Below, piece by piece: positions 42,554 to 52,562 of a stretch of 64,000 nucleotides of DNA; the stretch's first letter is position 1; each line of letters starts with the position of its first letter. The stretch covers positions 182,635,250 to 182,699,249 of the forward strand of contig BTPG01000001.1 of the NCBI GenBank assembly GCA_036245525.1, given 5' to 3'. The position numbers and the translations under genes are program-made. The notes beneath the pieces were generated by a model. The model worked only from the letters and a program-made list of their open reading frames with translations, was not told the origin of the DNA and did no database searches. Source of the stretch: Semisulcospira habei (Eukaryota > Mollusca > Gastropoda > Semisulcospiridae).

Positions 42554-43508
42554 ACTATCGAAAATATATTACTCACCATCAGGGTATTATAAAGGAGCAA
42601 CCGCTATTCAGAAATTACATGCCGCTGTGGGCGGAGATATAACACTCAATCAAGTCAAGCAATGGTTACAGAGACAGGCAATTTGGCAAATTTATCTCCC
42701 TGCTCCAAGAAAGATAACGAGACCTCATTTTGAGAACACAACACCTAATGACACGCACCAAATGGACCTCCTGTTCCTACCACATGACACAATAAGAAAG
42801 AAACGATACAAGTATGCACTGACTGTTGTAGACATAGCTTCAGGGTACAAAGACGCTGAACCCATATCTGACAAAACAGCCAGTACAGTTGCTACAGCAT
42901 TATCAAAAATATATAGTCGAGGCCCCTTAAGATACCCCAGACTTGTACAAGTTGATGACGGATCAGAATTCAAAGGTGCAGTTAATCAGTTATTTGCTAA
43001 GCATGGCGTACTGGTCAGACGCGGCATTCCAGGAGTACACAGATCACAGGCAATTGTAGAAAACTTTAACAAACAGTTATCAGAAAGACTTTTCAGTTAC
43101 CAGTATTCTAAGGAACTCATGCATGACACCCGTAACACGGAGTGGGTACAAAGGTTACCACATGTGATAAAAGCAATGAACAATGAAGGACACCCAAAAC
43201 CTGCTGATGCTATTAAATTGAAAACAATTACAGAGCCAAAAACAATGTCAACCCCAGCACAGGCACCCGACACAAGTTTATTTACTAAACAGGTAAGATA
43301 TTTATATCAACCAGGGGAAGCTGAGAATGACATCAGGCGCAGGTCAACAGACCCCATCTGGTCAACATCCGTTCATAATATAAAAAAAATAATTCCCGGC
43401 GCAGACGCAACAATATATTATCTGTATGACCCTGCACCCCAGAGGGCATTTGTCAGAGAAGAATTACAGATTATTCCCTCAGACACCGTTACTCATTTCA
43501 GTAACTAA
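42537..43508 (+). CDS. Polinton integrase (rve family), 323 aa
   Basis: Retroviral-type DDE integrase that would insert the element's linear DNA into the host genome and produce the 6-bp duplication. The start is ATG 42537 (context GAAAAAATGGC), 12 codons inside the open frame. The N-terminal helical region has GYYKGATAIQKLHAA and WQIYLPAPRK. The rve core has catalytic D77 (HQMDLLF), D140 (VQVDDGSEF) and E175 (AIVENFNKQ), a D,D(35)E arrangement. The C-terminal part, around 255-310, has a chromo/SH3-like pattern. All three catalytic residues are present. It overlaps the polymerase gene tail to tail by 30 bp. Confidence 0.93.
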   Translation: MAAENKLSKIYYSPSGYYKGATAIQKLHAAVGGDITLNQVKQWLQRQAIWQIYLPAPRKITRPHFENTTPNDTHQMDLLFLPHDTIRKKRYKYALTVVDIASGYKDAEPISDKTASTVATALSKIYSRGPLRYPRLVQVDDGSEFKGAVNQLFAKHGVLVRRGIPGVHRSQAIVENFNKQLSERLFSYQYSKELMHDTRNTEWVQRLPHVIKAMNNEGHPKPADAIKLKTITEPKTMSTPAQAPDTSLFTKQVRYLYQPGEAENDIRRRSTDPIWSTSVHNIKKIIPGADATIYYLYDPAPQRAFVREELQIIPSDTVTHFSN

Positions 43509-46500
43509 CTCATCAATTAATTCATCAACCAGTTCATCAGCTATTTCTTCAGATAACTTGAGCCTGTAATGACCTGGTGCATAAGCTTTTTCCTTAGTGT
43601 GAAACACTCGTTTCGTGTCTCCAACTGCAAGTGATTTCTTATGTGTTTGAATTATTTCAAGATTATGTTTGTTTGATCTCAGTGACTTGTTTGGATAATC
43701 AGGCATTAATGCACCATCTAACACTTGCTTGTAATGTTCATGACGAATGTCTTTATTTTTTATTGCTGTTTTCTTGATACCTTTGGCTTTTGACTGACTT
43801 CCCTTCTGGTGCAGTATAGAATACATTTTTGATCTCAGTCCAACGTACTCAACTATTGGCACACCATTTAGTTCATCTTTAAACTTACCAGGCACTTTCT
43901 TGTTTTGTGTGCTAAACAGTGGATGATCCTTAGGGTAATCAGACGTGTCATACATGTGTAGTTCTGTTTTCATGTCTTCATAAAAGTCTTCAGTACACAC
44001 ATCAATGATCATAGAGTCAGTGTCAGTGTATAGCAGACGACAGTCAGGATACTTTAATTTGAAGTAATCATAATAAAATTCAAGCATCACCAGTTTTGAC
44101 AATTCAAGAATTGCCATACCAATGAATACTGGCTTGTCCAGTTTAACAATCTTTTTTTTGAGTGACACTGCATACAATGATGAATGAAATTCTTTGTACC
44201 CTGTGTACTGTGGCTTGCCTGTAAGTTTAATAGCACCCAATTCAGTTGTGACCAGTCTCACATCTTTTCTGTGATGAGGATTTTCCATAGTCTTGCCAAA
44301 ACAGGCATTGTTCATAAGCTTAAAGAAGTCTTTGTCAAATGCAGTGTTGCCGTCTCTGGCACGAAGGGTTGTGTTCTTCATTATGTAATCTTTCATGAAA
44401 GCACTCTGATCAAATTGAATTCCTCTGTGAACTTTCTTTAGTACTAACCCATGTCTGATGTAAAACTGCAGCAAGCGGTAGTGACAAACGTAATTGAATT
44501 TGTCATTTAGATTCGGTACAAGTTTAGTGTCTTCTTTTTTCCCCGTCATACTCATTTTTTCAACAGCTAATGGATAATCATTATGGTAATCGTGTAGATG
44601 GTGTGGGTACTCTAGGTCTACTTCAAAGATCCAACCCTTTGCGTCGTTTCGGTCAAGATTCATAATATTGTTAGTTAACCCTGTGTCTGTTACATCATAC
44701 TGTGACAAATCATACAGACAAAAGTTTTTTAAGGGCAATAATTCACACATCGCGAACCCATAAAGGTTATTAGCGTCCAAATACGTAATGAATGACCTTG
44801 ACCCCGGGCTTGAGGGGTCAAGGTCCGGACTGTCCAGATATTTGTTGTTGGCTCTGGCATAATTGTTCGCTGCAATACTAATCCCTCCCCTCAATCCACG
44901 TTCCACCATTTCACCCATCGTACGATCAGACAACAGGTCTATAGATATCTTACTGGATTTCAAAAATGCATCCCATGTCATGCCAGGACTAGTTATGTAA
45001 CAAGCAGGGTCAAGTCTGTAGTGTAACAAACCCTTCTCACGGTAACTTTCAAATACATCTGCTAGCAAGCAAACGTCAGCTTTCAAGTACTGGTCGTGGT
45101 AGTCACCAATTGTCTGACACCCCAACTTCCCCCACGCATCAAGTGCATGTTGATATTCAGAGTCAGAAATACCTTTTCCAGTTAGTGTAGAATAAAATTT
45201 CTCTTTTGGTGGCAGTCTTGTTTCCTCAAACACAACCCAGTGATCAATGTACTCATATGGATAGACACCTTTCTTAATCAAGTCTGGCTCAAAATATTTA
45301 CTTGTTATTGGATACTCAGTCAGCCCTTCTGCCAGACTAGCAAGACCTAAAGACAAATGTTGCATGGAGTCATAAAATGCTAATTTATCCAACCTAAAAG
45401 TCAAGTATTTCTCAGTTGTCTGGGCAATACAACTTATGTTTTTGTAAGACTCATCTACAGCCTGCATGATGATGTGTGAATCATATCCTTTAAGATTGTG
45501 GAAAAAGATTGGTAACTTGTATGTCTTAGGATCTATTTTTAATAACAAGTTACAATTGTTATGTGCAGCTCCTCTGTAACGCCCAGTTATGTGATCGTGG
45601 TCACGAACTTTATCACCCCCTAAAGGCTGTTCACAAATCCAACACGACTCAGCTGTATCAAATTTCAGTTTGTCTTCTTCTGTCATCACCAAAGGCATCT
45701 GACATGTTGTGAGATACTGTACTACCTGACTATACAGATGTCTCATTTCTGTTAAAAACAGACAAGCTGCATTTTCTCCCCTGTAGATAACAGGCTCTGA
45801 ATGCAAACCGTCTGACGTAACAAAAATGTATCCAAAAGAACACACCACTTGGTCACTTAGTTTTATAGTCTTTGGTAATGACTCTGGAACAGGACCTTCA
45901 AATTGAACAACCAGGGATTCAAAATCTGCATATACTACAAACGGCAGCTTTTGCTGATTCCCATAGTTCTTAAAATACACTTGACTACCAGGATCCGGAT
46001 ACTTAAGTACTGTTTGTATGTCATCAGCTGACCTGCAGTGTAAAACATGTTTGTGCGCTACGTTTATTGAGGAGAATCTTTGTAAACATCTTTTACAAAC
46101 TTCCTGTTTGCCATTGTGTTTTGTTGTATGTGAATGAATTAGACGTGACATATTCCTGATAATTGTGTAGTGGAAGTTATTGTCATCGCCGATTAGCAAC
46201 ATGTCAACATGTTTATCTTCTGACTGCCCATATGTTGGGGCAATTGGGGATACTCTAATTGGCTGTAACTTGTTCTCAGCATTATTATCCCACACATACA
46301 CATTCACAGATATACCAGGATTTAGTTTTTCAAACAAGTCTATGTCCTCTATTTTAACAGGGAACTCAATGCCACTAAAGTTGAGTTCATTTACAAATTT
46401 GATGTAGTTAGATACGCGATCAGGTCTTGACCTCACAAAGTGTAGTTTAGCAAGTACACACCACATGAAACAGAAATTGTCATTGTTCTGTATGTTGACA

Positions 46501-46947
46501 ACTGCCTTCTTGTTCGAAACTTCTGTTGGCAGTGGCAACCATGATTTACCTAATATAGGATGATACCTAGACTGCTTTAATTGTAGTTCATGTACATGTC
46601 CTTCGTGCCAGCCAGACCCCTTCATTTTTGCACTGTCGATTGCCTGGAGAAAGTCTGGTAATAGTCTGTCTCTAAACACGTTCTCTACCTCTGGTTCTCT
46701 TCTTGTGTTAACAGTGTGTTGTCTTGTTGATATGTACGATACAATCACCTCACCGTCTACTCTAGTGAATTCTATTTTTGCAACAATTTGAATCTTAACA
46801 CTGCCTGTAAGAAGATTTTGTTGTATGACAGAAAAAGAGTTTTTTTATTGATTCGTAAACATTATTAGTATTTGATATAGGTAAGTTTGTTGTGTGAAAC
46901 ACGTTTCTTAAACTAGATGAGCCAGGGTTTTGAACATTGTCCGTCAT
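43479..46947 (-). CDS. Polinton family-B DNA polymerase (frameshifted near the 5' end)
   Basis: Protein-primed-type DNA polymerase that would replicate the element. The long frame (43479 up to ~46840) shows, from its first codon (GTG, 46748): exonuclease motif VVYADFESL (~274); a zinc/HNH-like insert with CWICEQ and VRDHDHITGRYRGAAHNNCN (~367-400); Pol motif A DANNLYGFAM (~653); motif B NNACFGKTMEN (~819); motif C YTDTDSM (~909). That frame has no ATG upstream and reaches a stop just beyond a T7 run (46840-46846). The natural start is probably ATG 46947, directly preceded by AAATAAAA. Its frame differs by one base at that run and ends after 50 codons (46795). This is either a real lesion or an assembly homopolymer error. 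Confidence 0.93.
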
Positions 46948-46989
46948 TTTTATTTGACCGACAAAATAATAAATGAAAAAATATTAACG

Positions 46990-47340
46990 TTAACTCTGCT
47001 GGCTCACCTTGTGTAATACCACTTTATTAACTGCAACACTGTCAATATAAACATTTAGTTTGCGTAGTTGTTTAAATATGCTATAACAAACTTCCCCTAA
47101 CCAGCCATAGTTGGTATCAACAACTTTAAAAGTAGGTGTCTTTAAATCAACTGTCATGTGCTCCACATTTGGATGCTCATCGACATAAACCAAAGTCACA
47201 CTATATGAAACATATATTTCTGATGGTGCTGAAAGGCTTATGTAAGTCTGTTTGGGTGATGTTATTAAATCAGTAAAGTGCATAACATCTTTGAAAAGGT
47301 GTGTGAGATCAAGCACCTGTATGATTTGTCCGTCTGTCAT
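46990..47340 (-). CDS. Polinton protein of unknown function, 116 aa
   Basis: Lies between the polymerase and packaging ATPase genes on the same strand, with 42- and 36-bp gaps. The start at ATG 47340 follows CAATAAAA. It is mixed alpha/beta in appearance with no membrane segment. The N-terminus MTDGQ resembles the MTDN start of the polymerase leader only superficially. No family was recognised. Its position suggests a role in replication or packaging, but that is only inference. Confidence 0.65.
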   Translation of the reverse strand: MTDGQIIQVLDLTHLFKDVMHFTDLITSPKQTYISLSAPSEIYVSYSVTLVYVDEHPNVEHMTVDLKTPTFKVVDTNYGWLGEVCYSIFKQLRKLNVYIDSVAVNKVVLHKVSQQS

Positions 47341-47376
47341 TTTTATTGGACAAACAAAAGAATAAATTAATTTACA

Positions 47377-47988
47377 TCAATTTACTAACCCATACCCTGT
47401 GGGCTGATCTGTCTTTAAAATGAGCTTTAGATGCTTAGTTGATTTCAGTTTATTTTTTACATCATCTCGTTCATGCTTATTTGGGATGACATCATTCTCT
47501 CTGAGACAGTCTTCGAAGCTGTCACGATCCTTACAGTAAAACAAACAGATAAACTTTAACTGTTCTCGAAAATCTTTTAGTACAGCATTATATTTTTGAG
47601 TGAGAATCCATACACTGACATTTGCGTGTCTGCCACTGAAGGCAAGTTCTGCTAGAGTGTTTCTCTTCTTGATAATGTCTTTCTCTGCAGAACAGTCATC
47701 AACAATAAACAATGTTGACTGTCCTTCAAATTGCTTGTAAAAATATTGTAGGTAGTCATTCAGTTTTTTCTCAGGGTCAACTAAGTATATGTTGTTGTCA
47801 GTCCAAATGAATAAACGGTTGTGATAAGCTTTGTTGTGTTTGATTGTAGGACAAAATATTACAATGTTTTCAAAGTGGTGTATGTATCTTGTTTGTAATA
47901 AGTCAAGTACGAATTGAGTTTTCCCACACCCTGTGGCACCAACAAATAAGCCACAGTGTGGATCAAGGGTCATTAAGCTACGGTTCAT
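47377..47988 (-). CDS. Polinton DNA-packaging ATPase (FtsK/HerA, A32-like), 203 aa
   Basis: P-loop ATPase that would pump genomic DNA into capsids. The start is ATG 47988, because the codon 12 positions upstream (GTG) lacks context. The Walker A motif GATGCGKT is at residues 17-24. The Walker B motif STLFIVDDC is at ~91-99 with D97/D98. An AFSGRHANVSVWILTQKY segment at ~120-140 fits the sensor/arginine region of the A32 family. The length is usual for Polinton ATPases. Only 19 bp separate it from the stop of the capsid gene upstream, suggesting co-transcription. Confidence 0.92.
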   Translation of the reverse strand: MNRSLMTLDPHCGLFVGATGCGKTQFVLDLLQTRYIHHFENIVIFCPTIKHNKAYHNRLFIWTDNNIYLVDPEKKLNDYLQYFYKQFEGQSTLFIVDDCSAEKDIIKKRNTLAELAFSGRHANVSVWILTQKYNAVLKDFREQLKFICLFYCKDRDSFEDCLRENDVIPNKHERDDVKNKLKSTKHLKLILKTDQPTGYGLVN

Positions 47989-48007
47989 TTTAATACACAA
48001 TATAATT

Positions 48008-49294
48008 TTAATATATGTGTCCACTCAGTCTGCTTTCTGCAATATTGAGTTGTGCATCATATATCAGGTACAAATATATGTTTATGGCTGCAGCAGTTTC
48101 AACCTTCTTTTGTATCTGAATTGTTATTCCATCACTACCATTCTCGACAGTTCGTCCTGACCCATGAAGATAATCGTCGTCTGTACTGCGAAGGTCTAGC
48201 CACAGTGCATACTTGTTTGTAAGGTATTGACCAATCCTTACATCATACAGATGTAGATCTTTGCACGCAATGTTTGCAGGTTTATCTCTAATCCTTCCAC
48301 CCGCAAAATACTTTGTGGTTTCGTCATAGTGTTGATAAGGCAGCATTCCTGAAGCGTACACTTGATTAGGGCGGCCTTCGATTGTGCAGGACAAATGTGT
48401 AATCTTAGGATTGTAGAATTTTTCTGAATCCCTTTTGTATGGACTCACCGGTTCAACAAACAACATAAGAATACCTTTCAGTGACCTGGCTGGTGTGTTT
48501 AAGTTTAAGTTCCACATTGGGTCACTCTTGTCTTTGGGAATTAAACTATGTCTAATCACCCTGTCATAATAAATTGGAAGTCTTGACTGGTACTGATTTT
48601 GTATGAGTCTGGCTAGTTCAATATGTGTGACAATTTCATATTCCAAGGAAATGTTAGAGATCTTGTATGTTGCATCTGTGGCAGATGATTTTATAACTTT
48701 GGAGTAGTCATTGAAAGTTAGTTCAAAGCTCAGACGGTCATTCAGTGCCCCTTGGTAATAAGGCAAATGAGCTGTGAGGATTTCAAACTCAAGTGGAATG
48801 TAAAATCTGGTTCCATATGTTTCTGCTATAATAACTTCCTTTGGTACCCCAGTAGTTACCTTATCTGCTGCATTGATTCGAAGTTTACCAACATTATCAG
48901 ACTGTATACCTTGGTAAATACGATCCTCTCGTTCTTCTCTTGTGAGCCAAAGATCTTTGTAACAGTAAAATACATCTGAGTCGTCAAGACTAAACACTTC
49001 CTGTCCTTCAAGTTTTACTTTAATAGTTCTAACAATTGCTCTGCCAAGATTGTCAACCAGTGTTCTGTTTACGTCTGCGTCTGATGATAGTTCAATATTA
49101 AAAGCAAGACGAGCAGTGCCAGGAACAATAACGTCACTGGGACCTAGGTTTGGAAACTTGACTGTAAGTGTTTGGTTCTGGTCTATGGTACTTGGATTGT
49201 TCGTGATGACTATCGATTGTCTAATGCCCTTAACACCCAGGGGTTCACGTAGTTTTCTGTATGGGTCTAACTTTGATCCGTAAGACTGTGTCAT
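48008..49294 (-). CDS. Polinton major capsid protein (double jelly-roll), 428 aa
   Basis: Predicted main shell protein of the virion. The start is ATG 49294, directly after ATAATAAAA; five upstream codons begin at TTG only. The sequence is beta-rich with Polinton capsid signatures. These are an N-terminal QSIVITNNPSTIDQNQTL and VPGTARLAFNIEL, a middle YQGALNDRLSFEL, and a C-terminal LWLDLRSTDDDYLHGSG followed by QIQKKVETAAAINIYLYLI. Length and layout fit a double jelly-roll protein. It is divergently transcribed from the coiled-coil gene at 49335 across a 40-bp gap. Confidence 0.88.
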   Translation of the reverse strand: MTQSYGSKLDPYRKLREPLGVKGIRQSIVITNNPSTIDQNQTLTVKFPNLGPSDVIVPGTARLAFNIELSSDADVNRTLVDNLGRAIVRTIKVKLEGQEVFSLDDSDVFYCYKDLWLTREEREDRIYQGIQSDNVGKLRINAADKVTTGVPKEVIIAETYGTRFYIPLEFEILTAHLPYYQGALNDRLSFELTFNDYSKVIKSSATDATYKISNISLEYEIVTHIELARLIQNQYQSRLPIYYDRVIRHSLIPKDKSDPMWNLNLNTPARSLKGILMLFVEPVSPYKRDSEKFYNPKITHLSCTIEGRPNQVYASGMLPYQHYDETTKYFAGGRIRDKPANIACKDLHLYDVRIGQYLTNKYALWLDLRSTDDDYLHGSGRTVENGSDGITIQIQKKVETAAAINIYLYLIYDAQLNIAESRLSGHIY

Positions 49295-49334
49295 TTTTAT
49301 TATGCACAATAAAAAATAATAAATTAATAAAACA
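49295..49334. promoter_or_regulatory. 40-bp divergent start region (capsid / coiled-coil genes)
   Basis: Entirely AT-rich. It contains ATAATAAAA abutting the capsid ATG on the minus strand and TTAATAAAACA abutting the ATG at 49335 on the plus strand. It must hold both promoters, or start regions, in 40 bp. Confidence 0.55.
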
Positions 49335-50561
49335 ATGGCAGCAGGAGGATTTAATCATGAAGATTTTGAAATGGATGACATGCATGTCTCAGATACCAGT
49401 ATCACAGATATGACTGGAATGGTAACTACTTCTAGTATGCATCACGAACTGTTAAAAGATAAAGTAAACTCATTTTATGAAAGTGTTGGAGCGCGCCCAG
49501 ATGTCTTGGATCCTAACCAGTTTGAATATGATAAAGGGCACTTATTTGTAAATACGGACAGAGGGAAAATAAATCTAACACATAAAAATAATCCTTCTAA
49601 GTTTAGAGCTTTAAGTACAATTAAAGGTGAAGTCGGTGGTAACTCTGGGTTGGCAAGGTACCTTGGAATTGGAGGGTCTCCCGTTCCCCCAAGACTGGTT
49701 AGTGTGCTTCACGACACGCAAACAAAGTTGCCAACAGGGCAAGAGATTGAAATGGCACCAGTAACAAGCCTACCAGAAATAGCAAACACTGTGATACAAG
49801 AAACTTCATTTACTGAAGGGCAAATAAATGACGCTTTGAAAACAATAGATGATCCACCTTTGTCAATGAGGGAGATTATGGGATTGGATAAATCACTGCA
49901 GACAATAAGAGGTGAGATGGTTAATAATCTTGCCAAACTGGGAGAGCTTGATAAACACATAGAACGTGAAAAAGAGAAACTGGCTACAGCAGACAATGGG
50001 AATCTTGACACAGAAATGAAAGAAAGAATCCAACACAGATTAAATGATTTGCAGATAGAAAGATCAGGACGGTTAGAAACAATTAGTATTGGAAGACAAA
50101 AACTGAAAACCCAAGTTAACAGAATTAGAGAAACTATTCAGAAAATACTTCACGAAGACACTACTCTGGCTGAGAGACTTAAAACACTTTTCAGAGAACA
50201 GGGTATTACAATTGCTAGTTTAATTACTGCTCTTGGGTTTATTATCAGCACTGTAGTGCTGGCTGTCTCCGGTGCTGGGGTTGGTGGGGGTGCACCGCCA
50301 CCCCCGGGCCCACCGGCTCCCACAGATCCAAAAGATTTACAGTCGTGGGTAAAGAAACAGTTGTCTCACATATCAGACCTGCTTAAGAAATTGGCTCTGA
50401 AAGCAGTAGACACGTTGCCTGGCATTTTAGGCTCTGTTGTCAGTTGGTTGATTAGTACAGCGGCAAAGGTAGTTGGGTTTATGGCAGAACATGTGTGGGT
50501 ATTTTTGGTGACAGTAGGAGGGTTAATGGTGGGTTATTTAATAAAACAGGTAAAGAAGTAA
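49335..50561 (+). CDS. Polinton coiled-coil membrane protein, 408 aa
   Basis: The N-terminal ~170 residues are soluble and acidic (EDFEMDDMHVSD). A long charged helical region at ~185-285 (KHIEREKEKLA, RIQHRLNDLQIERSG, RIRETIQKILHED) is a probable coiled coil. A hydrophobic segment ITIASLITALGFIISTVVLA lies at ~291-310, then a Pro/Gly linker (APPPPGPPAP). An amphipathic region and two further hydrophobic segments (GILGSVVSWLISTAAKVVGF and VFLVTVGGLMVGYLI) extend to the end. This arrangement is conserved in Polintons. A role in membrane attachment or penetration by the virion is plausible but unproven. Its 3' end overlaps the opposite gene by 24 bp. Confidence 0.8.
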   Translation: MAAGGFNHEDFEMDDMHVSDTSITDMTGMVTTSSMHHELLKDKVNSFYESVGARPDVLDPNQFEYDKGHLFVNTDRGKINLTHKNNPSKFRALSTIKGEVGGNSGLARYLGIGGSPVPPRLVSVLHDTQTKLPTGQEIEMAPVTSLPEIANTVIQETSFTEGQINDALKTIDDPPLSMREIMGLDKSLQTIRGEMVNNLAKLGELDKHIEREKEKLATADNGNLDTEMKERIQHRLNDLQIERSGRLETISIGRQKLKTQVNRIRETIQKILHEDTTLAERLKTLFREQGITIASLITALGFIISTVVLAVSGAGVGGGAPPPPGPPAPTDPKDLQSWVKKQLSHISDLLKKLALKAVDTLPGILGSVVSWLISTAAKVVGFMAEHVWVFLVTVGGLMVGYLIKQVKK

Positions 50562-51782
50562 TACTCCTAGCCCTGTTAATCCTATTACTAATGCAGTTCG
50601 TTCTGACTCATGTGTGTCAGGGGTTGTTACTGACTGTATGGGTACCAGTGGTGGGGCAGGGGAAGTAACCTCCTGTAATGATTTTAATGACAGTACATGC
50701 GCAGTTGTTGCTCCTAAGTTTACACTTTTATCGAGTCCTAATTTCTGACCAACACCTGCAACAATGATTTCATTATTATAATTTGTTATTGTACCCATTT
50801 GGAGTTGAAGGTCAGATGGTAACATGTATAACCCAGTGCCAACTACAAAGTCAACTTTCGATCTAGCATATCTGAGTACGTTTTGGTAGCGCTGTATGCT
50901 AGATGGGAGATCAACTGATGAATTTATTGAATCTTCAAGATTAGCGAGAAACTGTTTTTGAGATTCAAATAAACCACTTCCATTCAAAATATTCGATTTT
51001 GTTAGTGATTGTGCACCTAGTATGCACCAGACATATGTTCTGATAGACTCATTGACGCGCTCGACTCCCGCTTGAGTAAACCCGTCACTCCTGTCCAAGA
51101 CAAATGTGGTCCACGCGTTAGACTGTTTCTGCTCTATTGATCCTAACCAGACTTGTGATTTTGATGAGAATGAAGTGTAGGGAGGCCAGTAATCTTGAGG
51201 GTATTGTCTGTGACTCATAGCATAATACAATGTACCAATGCCGTTGTGATCATCAAGTTTTTGTGTAAAGTCATACTTAGTGCCAGGGTTAATGTTAAAT
51301 TCATTACAGATGCGTTCAAATGCTTTCATATCCATGGGGTTGTTATACCTGTTGAAACTGGATTCAGTTGGTAGTGGTGTATGCAGTTCTGACAGTATAC
51401 GTCTAAGCTGGTAATAAACATGGAAACGATACACAGATCTAATCAGTTTGTTTGAGTGATTCAAATGATCTGTGAATGAAACACCACAGCCTGTAGTAGA
51501 ACACAGTATGGCAAAATTGAGTTGGTTTTGAAACATCTGTAGTGGACTTGAAGACCACTTTCTTGCAGTTGAGTCATCTGTTATTGGAGGGTTTAGGTAA
51601 TGGTCAAACGGATTTGGTACTTTAACTTGAAATAGATCTTGTACGCTTGCGTCAGACACAGCTATATCAAGCTGATTTAGTTGAATTATTTTCTGTTCAT
51701 AAGTAGGTGCAACATTATATTTGGCATCCACATTAAATTGAAATGCGTTTGTAGTGGTGATGGTTGGTGATTTAAATTCCAT
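50538..51782 (-). CDS. Polinton structural-type protein of unknown function, 414 aa
   Basis: Starts at ATG 51782, preceded by TATAAAAAAGG. It is mostly soluble, with aromatic-rich blocks (PQDYWPPYTSFSSKSQVWLG, WTTFVLDRSDGFTQAGVERV, YARSKVDFVVGTGLYMLPSD). A single C-terminal membrane helix, LVIGLTGLGVLLLYLF, ends the protein. Size, tail anchor and placement beside capsid genes fit a minor virion protein. I recognise the pattern as Polinton-specific but know no assigned function. It is convergent with the coiled-coil gene and divergent from 51807. Confidence 0.78.
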   Translation of the reverse strand: MEFKSPTITTTNAFQFNVDAKYNVAPTYEQKIIQLNQLDIAVSDASVQDLFQVKVPNPFDHYLNPPITDDSTARKWSSSPLQMFQNQLNFAILCSTTGCGVSFTDHLNHSNKLIRSVYRFHVYYQLRRILSELHTPLPTESSFNRYNNPMDMKAFERICNEFNINPGTKYDFTQKLDDHNGIGTLYYAMSHRQYPQDYWPPYTSFSSKSQVWLGSIEQKQSNAWTTFVLDRSDGFTQAGVERVNESIRTYVWCILGAQSLTKSNILNGSGLFESQKQFLANLEDSINSSVDLPSSIQRYQNVLRYARSKVDFVVGTGLYMLPSDLQLQMGTITNYNNEIIVAGVGQKLGLDKSVNLGATTAHVLSLKSLQEVTSPAPPLVPIQSVTTPDTHESERTALVIGLTGLGVLLLYLFY

Positions 51783-51806
51783 CCTTTTTTATATGAGATA
51801 ATAAAA
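51783..51806. promoter_or_regulatory. 24-bp divergent start region
   Basis: Only 24 bp lie between two oppositely oriented ATGs. On the plus strand it reads ...GATAATAAAA before ATG 51807, and on the minus strand ...ATATAAAAAAGG before ATG 51782. Any promoters must overlap here or lie inside the coding sequences. Confidence 0.55.
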
Positions 51807-52541
51807 ATGTTTATTACCTTAACAAATCTTGACACAAGCAAACCAGTGTGGTTAACTAATGGGATTGATAATCGTGATGGTAGCAAGGCTGCAGCTATCC
51901 ATGAAATGTTCTACACAGTAAAATGGTTTAATGTAACAGATGATGGTGAATATTCTGTACATGGAATGGTAGGTACTACAAGTTGGGGCGCTAATCATTT
52001 ACAGCCTGGGTATTATGACTTTTGTACTATAGCTGAATTTTTACAAGATATGTATAAAATTAAAGCAACTTTAAATCCGGCTAACTTGTTTGTTACATTG
52101 GAATTTCCAAAAGATAGTCAGCTTATATTAACAGACAAACTTTTAATACTACTGGGTTTTTTAACTGAATCTGATCTTGGTATTGTAGCTGTTAGTGGTG
52201 ATGATGATTGGACTTATGAAGCAGGATTAAAATTTAAGCCCAAAAAAGGCAAAATAACTGGAAGATATCCTGTTCATTTGTCAGTACACACAGTGCTAAA
52301 AGTTTATTTGAAAGAACTAAACACATCTGAGAATGTTCACAATGGAAAGCCTTCAACTTTGTTGAGATGCTTACCTACTGGAACTGCACCCTATTGTGAA
52401 AGTGTAGTTGTTAGATTTCCTAATTTGCAGTTTAAGAAATTAGGTTCTAGTTTCTTTGAGTCACTGAGTATATCTGTAACTAATCAGGATGACAAACCAG
52501 TTCTTATGCATGATTTTAGTGTTGTGTTGGAAATTAAATAA
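51807..52541 (+). CDS. Polinton protein, possible minor capsid/penton candidate, 244 aa
   Basis: Start ATG 51807 directly follows ATAATAAAA. The protein is beta-rich with no membrane helix. The N-terminal half has aromatic patches (EMFYTVKWFNV, NHLQPGYYDFCTIAEFL). The C-terminal half has VHLSVHTVLKVYLKELN and SESVVVRFPNLQF-like strands and ends DFSVVLEIK. Polintons encode a single jelly-roll minor capsid (penton) protein of roughly this size, and this is one of two candidates with the next gene. The assignment is inference from size, composition and position. Structure prediction would decide. Confidence 0.7.
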   Translation: MFITLTNLDTSKPVWLTNGIDNRDGSKAAAIHEMFYTVKWFNVTDDGEYSVHGMVGTTSWGANHLQPGYYDFCTIAEFLQDMYKIKATLNPANLFVTLEFPKDSQLILTDKLLILLGFLTESDLGIVAVSGDDDWTYEAGLKFKPKKGKITGRYPVHLSVHTVLKVYLKELNTSENVHNGKPSTLLRCLPTGTAPYCESVVVRFPNLQFKKLGSSFFESLSISVTNQDDKPVLMHDFSVVLEIK

Positions 52542-52562
52542 TTTTATTTTTGTTTATAAAAA

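Noticed and set aside
46748..46748. Polymerase start at 46748
   Set aside because: The codon is GTG and conserved-looking sequence continues upstream in frame. The real start is more likely ATG 46947, separated by the T7-run shift.
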